Positions 16,173-23,124 of a stretch of DNA of 23,303 bases are shown here, in pieces. The position numbers and the translations under genes are program-made. Origin of the DNA: Ramlibacter tataouinensis (GTDB taxonomy: Bacteria > Pseudomonadota > Gammaproteobacteria > Burkholderiales > Burkholderiaceae_C); NCBI GenBank assembly GCA_002427815.1, contig DIZF01000062.1, forward strand, positions 215,817 through 239,119, in the 5' to 3' direction. Numbering within the stretch: the first letter of the stretch is position 1; every line of letters begins with the position of its first letter. A model generated the notes under the pieces. The model ran no database searches, was not told the DNA's origin, and saw only the letters and a list, made by a program, of their open reading frames with translations.

Positions 16173-16958
16173 ATGAGCTGGAATCCCGACCAATACCTCA
16201 AGTTCGCCGCGCCGCGCCTGCAGCCGGCGATCGACCTGCTGGCGCGGGTGCCGTCGGCGCATCCCCATATCGTCTACGACCTCGGCTGCGGCGCCGGCAA
16301 CGTGACGCAGCTGCTGGCGGCTCGTTGGCCGCAGGCCTCGATCACCGGTGTCGACGATTCGGCCGCCATGCTCGCCAAGGCGAGGGCCGCCACGCCGGGT
16401 GTCACCTGGGTGCAGCAGAGCCTCGCGTCGTGGCGCGCTGGGGCCCCGGCCGACCTGATCTACTCGAACGCGGCGCTGCACTGGCTGCCCGACCACCAAC
16501 GGCTGTTCCCCGCGCTGGTCGAGCAGCTCGCCCCCGGTGGCGTGCTGGCCGTGCAGATGCCGCGCAACTTCAATGCGCCGTCGCACACGCTGATCGCTGA
16601 GACCGTTCGCAGCGGGCCGTGGCGGGCGCGTCTCGAGCCGCTGCTGGCGCCGAGCCCGGTGGCCGAGCCGGCGTTCTACTACGGCGTGCTGAGCACGCGG
16701 GTGGCGCGGCTGGACATCTGGGAGACCGAGTACCTGCAGGTTCTCTCGGGCGCCGATCCGGTGAAGGAATGGACCAAGGGCACCTGGCTCAAGCAGTTCC
16801 TCGACGCGCTCGATGAACCGCAGCGCAGCGAATTCGAGAACGATTACGCGGCCCGCCTGCGCCATGCGTATCCCGCGCTGCCCGACGGGAACACTCTGTT
16901 TCCGTTCCGTCGGCTGTTCCTGCTCGCGGTGGCCCGCCAGACCGGCAGCCTCGCGTGA
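16173..16958 (+). CDS. tam: Trans-aconitate 2-methyltransferase-like SAM enzyme
   Basis: Tam transfers a methyl group from S-adenosylmethionine to trans-aconitate, a spontaneous by-product that inhibits the citric acid cycle. The 261-residue cytoplasmic protein has the family length. MSWNPDQYLKFAAPRLQPAIDLL is the Tam-type N-terminus, motif I is VYDLGCGAGNVTQLL (about 34-48), and GVDDSAAMLAKAR is the acidic ribose-binding loop. IYSNAALHWLPDH and PGGVLAVQMPRNFNAPSH are strongly Tam-like. It begins 6 nt after the TRAP permease stop, so it is probably co-transcribed. That arrangement hints that the transported acid and methyltransferase substrate may be related. A different small carboxylate as acceptor cannot be excluded. 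Confidence 0.85.
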   Translation: MSWNPDQYLKFAAPRLQPAIDLLARVPSAHPHIVYDLGCGAGNVTQLLAARWPQASITGVDDSAAMLAKARAATPGVTWVQQSLASWRAGAPADLIYSNAALHWLPDHQRLFPALVEQLAPGGVLAVQMPRNFNAPSHTLIAETVRSGPWRARLEPLLAPSPVAEPAFYYGVLSTRVARLDIWETEYLQVLSGADPVKEWTKGTWLKQFLDALDEPQRSEFENDYAARLRHAYPALPDGNTLFPFRRLFLLAVARQTGSLA

Positions 16959-17018
16959 CGCCGGGTTGATGGACGGGGCGGTGGGCGGCGCTTACATTTG
17001 AGCGGCTGGAGCCGCCTT

Positions 17019-17038
17019 CGCGCGCCGCCGGGCGCGCG
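17019..17038. repeat. GC-rich inverted repeat ahead of the acylase gene
   Basis: CGCGCGCC (17019-17026) and GGCGCGCG (17031-17038) form an 8-bp stem around GCCG, 29 bp before the acylase start. A smaller hairpin, GCGGC-TGGA-GCCGC, lies just upstream (17002-17015). Neither is followed by a T run, so these are weak candidates for a terminator of the TRAP-tam operon. They may simply be leader RNA structure. Confidence 0.35.
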
Positions 17039-17066
17039 GGCCTTCGGTCATGAGGGGAAAAAAGCA

Positions 17067-19547
17067 ATGATTCGCAGGACCTTGAAGGCCTTCGCGGCGC
17101 TGATCGCGCTGTTGCTGGTCGCCGCTGCCGTGTACGTCTGGCGCAGCTTTCCCCAGCTGGACGGTGAAATCCGCGCGCCGGGGCTGTCGGCGCCGGTGCA
17201 GCTGCGGCGCGACGCCAGCGACGTGACCCACATCGAGGCGCAAAGCCTGGCCGACGCCTACTTCGCGCTGGGCTGGGTCCATGCACAGGAGCGCGGCTGG
17301 CAGCTGGAATTCAACCGCCGCGTGATGCACGGCGACTTGAGCGAGTTGCTGGGCGGCGCGACCCTGGAAACCGACAAGCTGATGCGCACCCTGGGCATCA
17401 TGCAGGCCGCCCAGGGGCAATGGGAGCAACTGCCGGCGCAGGCCAAGACCTTGCTGCAGGCCTACGCAAACGGGATCAACAGCTTTCATGCCGACGCGGG
17501 GCAGGCCCTGCCCCCGGAATTCCACATCCTGGGCACCAAGCCGGGCCTGTGGCAGCCGCAGGACAGCGTGGCCTGGACCCTGATGATGGCGCTGGACCTG
17601 GGCGGCAACTGGGGCAACGAGTTCGCCCGGCTGTCGGCGCTGCAGCGCATCGACACCCGGGCGCTGTGGCAGCTGATGCCGCCCTATCCGGGCGAGGCGC
17701 CCGCCACCGCAGTGGACCTGGCCGCGCTGTACCGGGGCCTGGGCGTGTACCGCGACGAGCCGCTCACTGGTCCCAGGACCGGCGCCCTGCGCGACGCCGA
17801 CTTCCTGGGCCGCCGGTTCGCCTTGCGCGACACCGGGCAGATCAACGACTGGGCCCGGAATCTGGGCGACGCGGGCGGCAAGGGCTCGAACGACTGGGTG
17901 GTGGCGGGCAGTCACACCGAGAGCGGGAAACCGCTGGTGGCCAACGACCCGCACCTGGGGCTGAGCGCTCCGGCGATCTGGTATTTTGCCCGCATCAAGG
18001 CCCCCGCTGCCCCGGGCGGCAAGCCGACCGACGTGATCGGCGCCACGCTGCCCGGAATGCCGACGGTGGTGCTGGGGCGTACGGCCGGCGTCGCCTGGGG
18101 CTTCACCAACGTGGGCCCGGACGTGCAGGACCTCTACCTGGAGCAGATCAACCCGGCCAACGCGCTCCAGTACCGCACCCCTGAAGGTTGGGCCGACTTC
18201 GGCAGGCGCGAAGAGGTGATCAAGGTCAAGGGCAAGCCCGACGAGAAGATCGTCGTGCGCAGCACACGCCATGGGCCGGTGATCAGCGACGCGCAGGCGA
18301 GCCACGCCCGGGTGCTGGATCTGCGCAAGTTCGTGCTGGCACTGCGCTGGTCCGCTCTGGACCCAAGCAACCGGACCGTGGTGTCGGGCATGCTGTCCAA
18401 CCAGGCACAGACCGTGGACGAGCTGATGACCGCCTTCGACAGCTATCACTCGCCGATGCAGAACGTCGTGGCGGCCGATACCCAGGGTCACACCCAGTAC
18501 CGTGCCATCGGGCGAGCGGTGGTGCGCCGCCCCGAAAACGACCTGCGCGGCGTCGCGCCGGCGCCCGGCTGGGAAGCGAAATACGACTGGGTCGGCGAGC
18601 TGCCGCCAGCCGACAACCCCCGCGTGGACCAGGAGGCCATCGAGCGCAAGGGCTGGCTGGCCACGGCCAACCAGCGCGTCGTTCCCGCCGACTACCCGTA
18701 CTTCCTGGGCAGCGACTGGAACACGCCCGAGCGGTTCAACCGCATCGAGTCGTTGCTCGGGGCCAAGCCCAGGCACACGGCACAAAGCCTTCGCACGGTG
18801 CAATCCGACATCGTCTCGACGGCCGCGCTCAAGCTGCTGCCGCTGCTGCAGGCGACCAAAAGCGACCATGCGCTGGCGCAGGCCGCGCTAGCGCAGCTGA
18901 GCGGCTTCGACGGGTCCATGAGGGCCGACCGCGCGGCGCCGCTGATCGTCGCGGTCTGGGCCGACGAGCTGACGCGCGGGCTGATCGTGCCCCGGCTGGG
19001 CCAGGAAAAGTTCGACAGCTTGTACGGCAAGCGGCATTTCCGCCAAGGGGTGGAGACCATCCTGGATGATCCTCAGGCCGGTGCCTACTGGTGCGCGCCG
19101 CTCAGTTGCGCCGAGCAGTCCGGGCGTGCGCTCGGCCGCGCCCTGGACCGTATCGCCGCGCAGCAAGGCAACGACCCGGGCGCCTGGCGCTGGGGCACCG
19201 CGCATCCGGCCCAGTCCACCCATAAGCCCTTCGGCAATGTGGCGGCGCTGGCGCGCTTCTTCGACGTGCGCGTGCCCACCGGCGGCGACAACTGGACCGT
19301 CAACGTGGGCCAGTACTGGAGCAACGACCCCAACATGCCGTTCGCCAACCGCCATGCCGCCAGCCTGCGCGCCATCTACGACCTGGCCGACCTGGAGAAG
19401 TCCCAGTTCATCTACCAGACCGGGCAAAGCGGCCTCGCCTACAGCCCGCGCTACCGCGACATGAGCGACACCTGGGCGGCCGTGCGCTACCGGCCGCTGC
19501 GCCTGCAGCCCGACGGCTGGGTGCACCAGGCGAAGCTGGTGCCGTAG
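17067..19547 (+). CDS. Penicillin acylase family Ntn hydrolase
   Basis: This 826-residue enzyme belongs to the N-terminal-nucleophile amidohydrolases that cleave acyl groups from beta-lactams, N-acyl-homoserine lactones or related amides. I start at ATG 17067, which has GAGGGGAAA upstream. A longer frame to 16998 adds residues with no signal. An N-terminal hydrophobic segment (about 7-27) should export and possibly anchor it. The alpha part shows GWVHAQERGWQLEFNRRV. The autoprocessing site is GGKG|SNDWVVAG with nucleophile Ser274, followed by KPLVANDPHLGL. The beta chain (274-826) carries the conserved GMPTVVLGRTAGVAWGFTN, GPVISD and GGDNWTVNVGQYW. The true substrate is unknown. The enzyme has about the length of AHL acylases as well as true penicillin acylases. 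It seems monocistronic, with a terminator 72 bp beyond the stop. Confidence 0.92.
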   Translation: MIRRTLKAFAALIALLLVAAAVYVWRSFPQLDGEIRAPGLSAPVQLRRDASDVTHIEAQSLADAYFALGWVHAQERGWQLEFNRRVMHGDLSELLGGATLETDKLMRTLGIMQAAQGQWEQLPAQAKTLLQAYANGINSFHADAGQALPPEFHILGTKPGLWQPQDSVAWTLMMALDLGGNWGNEFARLSALQRIDTRALWQLMPPYPGEAPATAVDLAALYRGLGVYRDEPLTGPRTGALRDADFLGRRFALRDTGQINDWARNLGDAGGKGSNDWVVAGSHTESGKPLVANDPHLGLSAPAIWYFARIKAPAAPGGKPTDVIGATLPGMPTVVLGRTAGVAWGFTNVGPDVQDLYLEQINPANALQYRTPEGWADFGRREEVIKVKGKPDEKIVVRSTRHGPVISDAQASHARVLDLRKFVLALRWSALDPSNRTVVSGMLSNQAQTVDELMTAFDSYHSPMQNVVAADTQGHTQYRAIGRAVVRRPENDLRGVAPAPGWEAKYDWVGELPPADNPRVDQEAIERKGWLATANQRVVPADYPYFLGSDWNTPERFNRIESLLGAKPRHTAQSLRTVQSDIVSTAALKLLPLLQATKSDHALAQAALAQLSGFDGSMRADRAAPLIVAVWADELTRGLIVPRLGQEKFDSLYGKRHFRQGVETILDDPQAGAYWCAPLSCAEQSGRALGRALDRIAAQQGNDPGAWRWGTAHPAQSTHKPFGNVAALARFFDVRVPTGGDNWTVNVGQYWSNDPNMPFANRHAASLRAIYDLADLEKSQFIYQTGQSGLAYSPRYRDMSDTWAAVRYRPLRLQPDGWVHQAKLVP

Positions 19548-19619
19548 CTCGGGCGCTGCGCAGACGCGCAGATCAGGCCCGCCTCTTGCCAGTCGCAGCC
19601 GCTCGAGCCGCGCAAACAA

Positions 19620-19640
19620 AAAGGCCCCGGCGGGGCCTTT
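19620..19640 (+). terminator. Strong intrinsic terminator, probably bidirectional
   Basis: AAAGGCCCC (19620-19628) pairs with GGGGCCTTT (19632-19640) around a GGC loop, preceded by an A run and followed by TTTGTCATT. It ends the acylase transcript. In the other direction it sits exactly where a minus-strand tRNA-Gly gene would need its terminator, six bases beyond the CCA end found at 19646. Confidence 0.88.
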
Positions 19641-19645
19641 GTCAT

Positions 19646-19663
19646 TGGAGCGGGCGATGAGAA
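19646..19663 (-). other. tRNA-Gly 3'-end fragment: probable attachment site at island boundary
   Basis: On the minus strand this reads TTCTCATCGCCCGCTCCA. It splits into seven T-arm bases, CGCCCGC (3' acceptor strand), discriminator U and CCA, exactly as in bacterial glycine tRNAs of the CCC/UCC type. The remaining tRNA (anticodon and D arms, 5' acceptor strand) does not follow. A copy of a tRNA 3' end without the gene, next to the tRNA's likely terminator, is what integration of a mobile element leaves at its distal end. An 18-bp 3'-end core in tRNA-Gly is known for ICEclc-type elements. Confidence 0.72.
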
Positions 19664-19672
19664 CCCGCTCCA
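19646..19672. repeat. Inverted repeat of the tRNA acceptor end at the island junction
   Basis: TGGAGCGGG (19646-19654) is mirrored by CCCGCTCCA (19664-19672) with the nine-base spacer CGATGAGAA. The left arm is the tRNA-Gly 3' acceptor end on the minus strand. The right arm repeats it on the plus strand and is the first island-side sequence. This could be a recombinase recognition feature or a hairpin. It is not followed by a T run. Confidence 0.7.
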
Positions 19673-19783
19673 TGTCTGTTCCCACTCGCAGCACGAGTTG
19701 ATGAACAGCCCATTTGTATCACGACTTTGTAGCGCGTGGCTTCGCAGATGCGCCCTACACTGAATTCCTTTTCAGGAGCCTTG

Positions 19784-20443
19784 ATGGAAGTGACTGGCGA
19801 CGAAGAAATTCCCGACGTGACTTGGCTCGGGACCACTCCCGAAGAAATGCTGGAGTGGATAAAGAAGGATACGTGGCCCGTCCCCCCCGCACTTTGCAGT
19901 GATGCGTTTATTGACCTATTCCTGACGCAAATTGGCTCAGCCAGCGCGCTGGGTCTTGCTGAGAGGCGACTGGTCAAGAAGCTGATGCAGATGTTGACAT
20001 CCCGAATCTTGAGCCGGGATCTATCGAGCAAGCATGTGGACATCTTGGGGCTTTTCCTGGCTGATCTTGTGGGCAAGGACGACTACAACATGCAGCTCCG
20101 GGTTCTTGGCCGCAGCGACCTGGTAAGGAGGGGTGCTCCGGCGAAGGACGAAGAGGTGCGTTTGTGGATGACGCGCGAAGTCTTTGAGTGGGAGATTCGT
20201 CAAGGCAGTACGGACGACGAAGCGCTGCGTGAAGCCTGGGACACCTGGTTCATCGGGTATGGGGGCGACCGGGCATCCTCGTTCGAGGATGCTACTGGAA
20301 CCGCTTCCAAAGAGTTCTGGCCCGACGGGCGGGTCAAGACGATGTACGAACAGCAGGTCGAAATGTTGAAGTCACGGCTGAACAAGGCCGGCTCCAGGAC
20401 TCCCTTGAAGAAAGGTCGAAAACCGGGGATTAAAAAGTCTTAA
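19784..20443 (+). CDS. Hypothetical protein, first gene of the island
   Basis: I do not recognise this 219-residue soluble protein. I start at ATG 19784 (MEVTGDEEIPDVTWLG), preceded by AGGAG with 5-nt spacing. An upstream in-frame GTG (19736) lacks such a site. The sequence is rich in charged helices: TPEEMLEWIKKD, AERRLVKKLMQMLTSRIL, MTREVFEWEIRQGSTDDEALREAWDTWF. It ends in a basic tail (RTPLKKGRKPGIKKS) that could contact nucleic acid. There is no signal peptide or membrane helix. It points away from the attachment site, and the next gene starts 63 nt downstream in the same direction, so they may share a transcript. The 120 bp between the attachment site and this gene show no clear coding or promoter signal. 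Confidence 0.7.
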   Translation: MEVTGDEEIPDVTWLGTTPEEMLEWIKKDTWPVPPALCSDAFIDLFLTQIGSASALGLAERRLVKKLMQMLTSRILSRDLSSKHVDILGLFLADLVGKDDYNMQLRVLGRSDLVRRGAPAKDEEVRLWMTREVFEWEIRQGSTDDEALREAWDTWFIGYGGDRASSFEDATGTASKEFWPDGRVKTMYEQQVEMLKSRLNKAGSRTPLKKGRKPGIKKS

Positions 20444-20506
20444 AAACTTGTATATCTATCTCCGACACGCAGGCACAGTGCGGACTCCACCACGAAGGAG
20501 AACGCA

Positions 20507-21520
20507 ATGAATCGACCAGAGGGCCAGACGAACGGCTTAGAGCTCAACACCGCCCCCATCGACCTGGCGAAGCTGCTCTTCAGCGCCAAGATCGACTACG
20601 TGAAGATTCGGACCGAAGGGAAGGTTGAGCTCCCAGTGCTGATAGGCACGCCCAGGTGGTCCCGCAAGGAGCACTACAAGTCTCTGACCATTCACGATCT
20701 CGCCCGCTGTGACATCGCAGCCCTTGGGGCTGTGCTCGGCGAGGCAACGATTCTGGAACTGGAAGTTGCGATTGACTTGCGGCCCAGGCCGGCGCTGAGA
20801 CTGTCGGAAGACGAGCATGAGGAACTGCTCAGAGCCGTCATGGTCCAGCTTTATGCGATGGGCCTCAATCCGCTCGAAAGGTCTGGCGTAGCCAAGAACT
20901 TCAGGGGCGCCTACCACCAGTTCGGCCCCCTGGGGGCCGTCGTGCCCTACAACCGTCGCCTCCCTGCTGCCACATCGCAGCAATTGCATGGACTTCGCTT
21001 GGAGGACAGCCAAGTCAAGGCCTACCTGAAAGGGCAGGACATGCGCAAGCCGTTGCCTAAAGAGGATTGGACGGCGCGCGTGGAGGCCCGGCTCGCCGGC
21101 CAAAGCCTCGCGGAACGGGACCTGACAACGCTTTCTGACCTGCTCGGGTTTGGCTATCGCAAGCGGCTGATGCCGTTCCTCACCCACATGCGCGGCACGA
21201 CGCGAATGACCAATTGCCGTGGAAAGTTGCAGGGCAAATGGCTCGAGGCAATCCGGGCATGGCAGGAGCGGCACGACGGCGAGTTGTGGAAGCAGGCCGG
21301 CGTTGGCGCCTTCCTCGAAGGCGGCTTGGGTGATGGCACGCGGGTTCGTCTGCTGCGGGACACCAAGATGAACGACCGGATCGGGCAGGCGCTCACCCGT
21401 CTCGAATCCGCCTATGCCGCACCAGATTCCGTGTGTTTTCCGTCCCATGCAGTCGCTCTTGCGGGCAAAAACTCCAATCCGCACGCGAACTTAGCGTTCT
21501 GCCAAGTAAGTCTCGTATGA
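20507..21520 (+). CDS. Uncharacterised protein, possibly replication-initiator-like
   Basis: The 337-residue product starts at ATG 20507 behind AAGGAG. Two features suggest a plasmid or filamentous-phage style replication initiator. An early segment, IDYVKIRTEGKVELPVLIG, is followed by ILELEVAIDLRPRP. Later, QVKAYLKGQD is followed about 13 residues on by ARVEARLAGQSL, a spacing and wording like the 'KxYxK ... RxExRL' core of Rep_trans/RstA-like proteins. A clear catalytic Tyr motif or HUH motif was not seen, so this is a resemblance, not an identification. The C-terminal 30 residues (PDSVCFPSHAVALAGKNS and onward) look unlike the rest and could reflect a frameshift or fused end. Soluble, no signal peptide. 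Gene position near the island edge fits a mobile-element function. Confidence 0.65.
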   Translation: MNRPEGQTNGLELNTAPIDLAKLLFSAKIDYVKIRTEGKVELPVLIGTPRWSRKEHYKSLTIHDLARCDIAALGAVLGEATILELEVAIDLRPRPALRLSEDEHEELLRAVMVQLYAMGLNPLERSGVAKNFRGAYHQFGPLGAVVPYNRRLPAATSQQLHGLRLEDSQVKAYLKGQDMRKPLPKEDWTARVEARLAGQSLAERDLTTLSDLLGFGYRKRLMPFLTHMRGTTRMTNCRGKLQGKWLEAIRAWQERHDGELWKQAGVGAFLEGGLGDGTRVRLLRDTKMNDRIGQALTRLESAYAAPDSVCFPSHAVALAGKNSNPHANLAFCQVSLV

Positions 21521-21626
21521 CTTACTAGTAGAAGGCATTGCATAGGCGACCAGCAAGTCGTCATTTCCTCCAGGCAATTGACCTGCGTAGCCACAAGCAA
21601 AGCAGCTGGGGGACACGTATCGACCT

Positions 21627-21652
21627 GGAAGCAAGCACTTTCGCTTGGTTCC
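21627..21652. repeat. Hairpin in the 257-bp gap after the Rep-like gene
   Basis: GGAA and CAAGC (21627-21636, one G bulge) pair with GCTTG and TTCC (21643-21652) around ACTTTC, followed by TTGAATCT. It may be a weak terminator for the gene ending at 21520. The rest of the gap 21521-21777 holds a small CTCTC/GAGAG hairpin (21662-21676) and ACCCG/CGGGT (21723-21739), but no open frame I can support. Confidence 0.35.
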
Positions 21653-21777
21653 TTGAATCTCCTCTCTGGCTGAGAGCCTGAGAGAAATCCCCGACCTGAG
21701 GCCGACGCCGAAGGATTTTCAAACCCGACGCTACCGGGTCTGGCGCAGCTTTGTCAATTCACTACCAAGGAGCCTCT

Positions 21778-22263
21778 ATGTACAAGAACTCACCATCCCC
21801 TCACCCCGTTCCCGAGGAGGGCAAGGTTCCACGCGCACCCGAAGTACCGATGGTGCTTGAAGGGGAGACCGTCGCCGACCACATGCGCCGCATCTTGACC
21901 ACTGGCGTGTGGATCGAAGAGGAAGTGTGCCAAGTGTGGTTCACCGCGCGGGACTTGATTGATTCCTGGAGGCGCCGCCCGGGTCGCAACGAAGAAATGT
22001 GGCTGCTGTTTGACGTCATGTTGACCAAGTACACGGAACCCGCTGGTGCTCAGTTCTTGGATTGGTTGCTCGAAACCTTCAGGGGAGACGAATACCGCGG
22101 GATGGAGCTGGCCGGCTCACGGGAAGAGCCAACCCATTGGGGAGTCTTCGTAACCGACCCTGACGTCCTGATTGAAGTCTCCGAGGCGGACCGCGAATCG
22201 ATAGTGGCAGGCCTCGAGGTTATGGCGACCGAGTCTGAACTCCTAATCCAGGGCACCCCATGA
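21778..22263 (+). CDS. Hypothetical acidic protein, paralogue A of the island pair
   Basis: This soluble protein of 161 residues has no recognised domain. The start ATG 21778 follows CAAGGAG. A TTG 27 nt upstream is in frame but has no ribosome-binding site. Its core is clearly related to the gene at 22498: residues 39-60 (ILTTGVWI, VWFTARDL), 91-110 (AQFLDWLLETFRGDEYRGME) and 117-125 (EPTHWGVFV) match LLTGGF, RWFTADEV, AEFLDNWFELYKGIEYEGEV and RPYRWGVVC in the same order. The first 30 residues are Pro-rich and variable. The protein is acidic and rich in Trp. Its TGA overlaps the ATG of the DUF5710 gene (ATGA), so the two are translationally coupled. No function can be assigned. Confidence 0.75.
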   Translation: MYKNSPSPHPVPEEGKVPRAPEVPMVLEGETVADHMRRILTTGVWIEEEVCQVWFTARDLIDSWRRRPGRNEEMWLLFDVMLTKYTEPAGAQFLDWLLETFRGDEYRGMELAGSREEPTHWGVFVTDPDVLIEVSEADRESIVAGLEVMATESELLIQGTP

Positions 22264-22478
22264 GAACCAATCTCAACGTGCCGTTCGACCAGAAGGACGC
22301 GGCCGCCCGCCTGGGTGCGCGATGGGATCCTGCGCGCAAGACCTGGTACTGCCCCGATGAAACTGACTTGGCGCCTCTGCTGTGCTGGGTGCCGAACATG
22401 CCTCCGCTCGAGAAGCGCGTCAAGCGCCTGCTCGGAGAAGGTGCTGCAGACCGTGCTGCGCGCCACGCCAATCAATGA
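22260..22478 (+). CDS. DUF5710 domain protein
   Basis: This 72-residue protein begins RTNLNVPFDQKDAAARLGARWDPARKTWYCPDETDLAPL, whose parts LNVPFDQKD, LGARWDPARKTWY and DLAPL form the small DUF5710 module. The module is found alone or at the end of larger proteins encoded on plasmids, phages and integrative elements, often with DNA-processing enzymes, and has no established activity. The start overlaps the previous stop as ATGA, so translation is coupled. The next gene starts 20 nt downstream. The last 20 residues (KRVKRLLGEGAADRAARHANQ region) are basic. Confidence 0.8.
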   Translation: MRTNLNVPFDQKDAAARLGARWDPARKTWYCPDETDLAPLLCWVPNMPPLEKRVKRLLGEGAADRAARHANQ

Positions 22479-22497
22479 ACTTTTCAAGGAGCAATTC

Positions 22498-23040
22498 ATG
22501 ACCAATGCGATCGAACGCCTCCCAGGCGAACCCTACTTGTGGACGTACCGCGACGATGTCGCTTTGCTCTTGCGCCAGCTCCGCATGAACATGGAAGCGC
22601 CGGAGCGTTGGCCGCACGACGCCCTCGTGCTGCTGACCGGCGGCTTTAGCAGTGAATTGGGGCGCCGCTGGTTTACCGCGGATGAAGTCTTCCGCCTCTA
22701 CCAAGAGAGAAAGTTCGAACACGACCTGTTCGGCTGCTTCGAGGAGGTAGCAGTGCTGCGCGGCAAACCGGTCGACGCAGAGTTCCTCGACAACTGGTTC
22801 GAGTTGTACAAGGGCATCGAATACGAGGGTGAAGTCCTGATGCGTACTTCCGAGCGACCTTACCGCTGGGGCGTAGTCTGTGCCGAGGAAGGCGGAGACG
22901 GGGACGACGAGCAATGTGGCGCTGACGACCTCGATACCTTGTTGGCGGCACTTGCAGCCGGACCCGTCGCCGGGCCGATTTCCACCACTGGCAACCCTGC
23001 AGAAAGGGAGGTGGACACCGGAGAACCGTCCAAGGCATAG
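22498..23040 (+). CDS. Hypothetical acidic protein, paralogue B of the island pair
   Basis: The 180-residue protein starts at ATG 22498 behind AAGGAG. The same frame is open upstream to 22315 but overlaps the DUF5710 gene and shows no similarity. Residues 45-127 are the paralogous core shared with the gene at 21778: LLTGGF, RRWFTADEVFRLY, AEFLDNWFELYKGIEYEGEV and ERPYRWGVVC. The C-terminus differs. It has a run of acidic residues (EEGGDGDDEQCGADD) and then a low-complexity Gly/Pro/Thr tail. There is no signal peptide or membrane helix. The pair flanking a DUF5710 gene in one direction suggests an operon unit produced by duplication. Function unknown. Confidence 0.75.
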   Translation: MTNAIERLPGEPYLWTYRDDVALLLRQLRMNMEAPERWPHDALVLLTGGFSSELGRRWFTADEVFRLYQERKFEHDLFGCFEEVAVLRGKPVDAEFLDNWFELYKGIEYEGEVLMRTSERPYRWGVVCAEEGGDGDDEQCGADDLDTLLAALAAGPVAGPISTTGNPAEREVDTGEPSKA

Positions 23041-23083
23041 GTCACCGCGATTCGCCTAAAACGCGCGTAGACATCACTCACAA

Positions 23084-23108
23084 GCCGCACCCACTTCAAG
23101 GGTGCGGC
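23084..23108. repeat. GC-rich hairpin between paralogue B and the last gene
   Basis: GCCGCACCC (23084-23092) pairs perfectly with GGGTGCGGC (23100-23108) around ACTTCAA, 44 bp after the stop at 23040 and just before the AAAGGA of the next gene. There is no T run, so it is either a weak terminator or 5' leader structure affecting the next gene's translation. Confidence 0.5.
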
Positions 23109-23124
23109 GTCATCAAAGGAAAAC

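Noticed and set aside
14612..16600. 662-codon plus-strand frame overlapping the TRAP permease
   Set aside because: Out-of-frame reading of dctQM; composition of a GC-rich shadow, and dctQM has clear family motifs throughout.
14700..16865. 721-codon minus-strand open frame across the TRAP permease and tam
   Set aside because: Extremely His/Arg/Gln-rich antisense shadow in high-GC DNA with no recognisable fold.
17002..17038. Hairpins as a definite terminator of the TRAP-tam operon
   Set aside because: Stems are GC-rich but no T tract follows; such structures are common by chance at this base composition.
16992..18869. 625-codon minus-strand open frame
   Set aside because: Antisense to the penicillin acylase gene, no initiation signal or domain.
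19646..19672. Reading the inverted repeat as a second terminator
   Set aside because: There is no T run after it, and the left arm is better explained as a tRNA-Gly 3' end.
21661..21740. Partial resemblance to a glycine riboswitch (GAGAG, GCCGAAGG, ACCC-loop-GGGT)
   Set aside because: The closing CTCTCAGG element and the conserved pairing are missing, and the next gene has no link to glycine; a covariance-model search (Rfam RF00504) would settle it.
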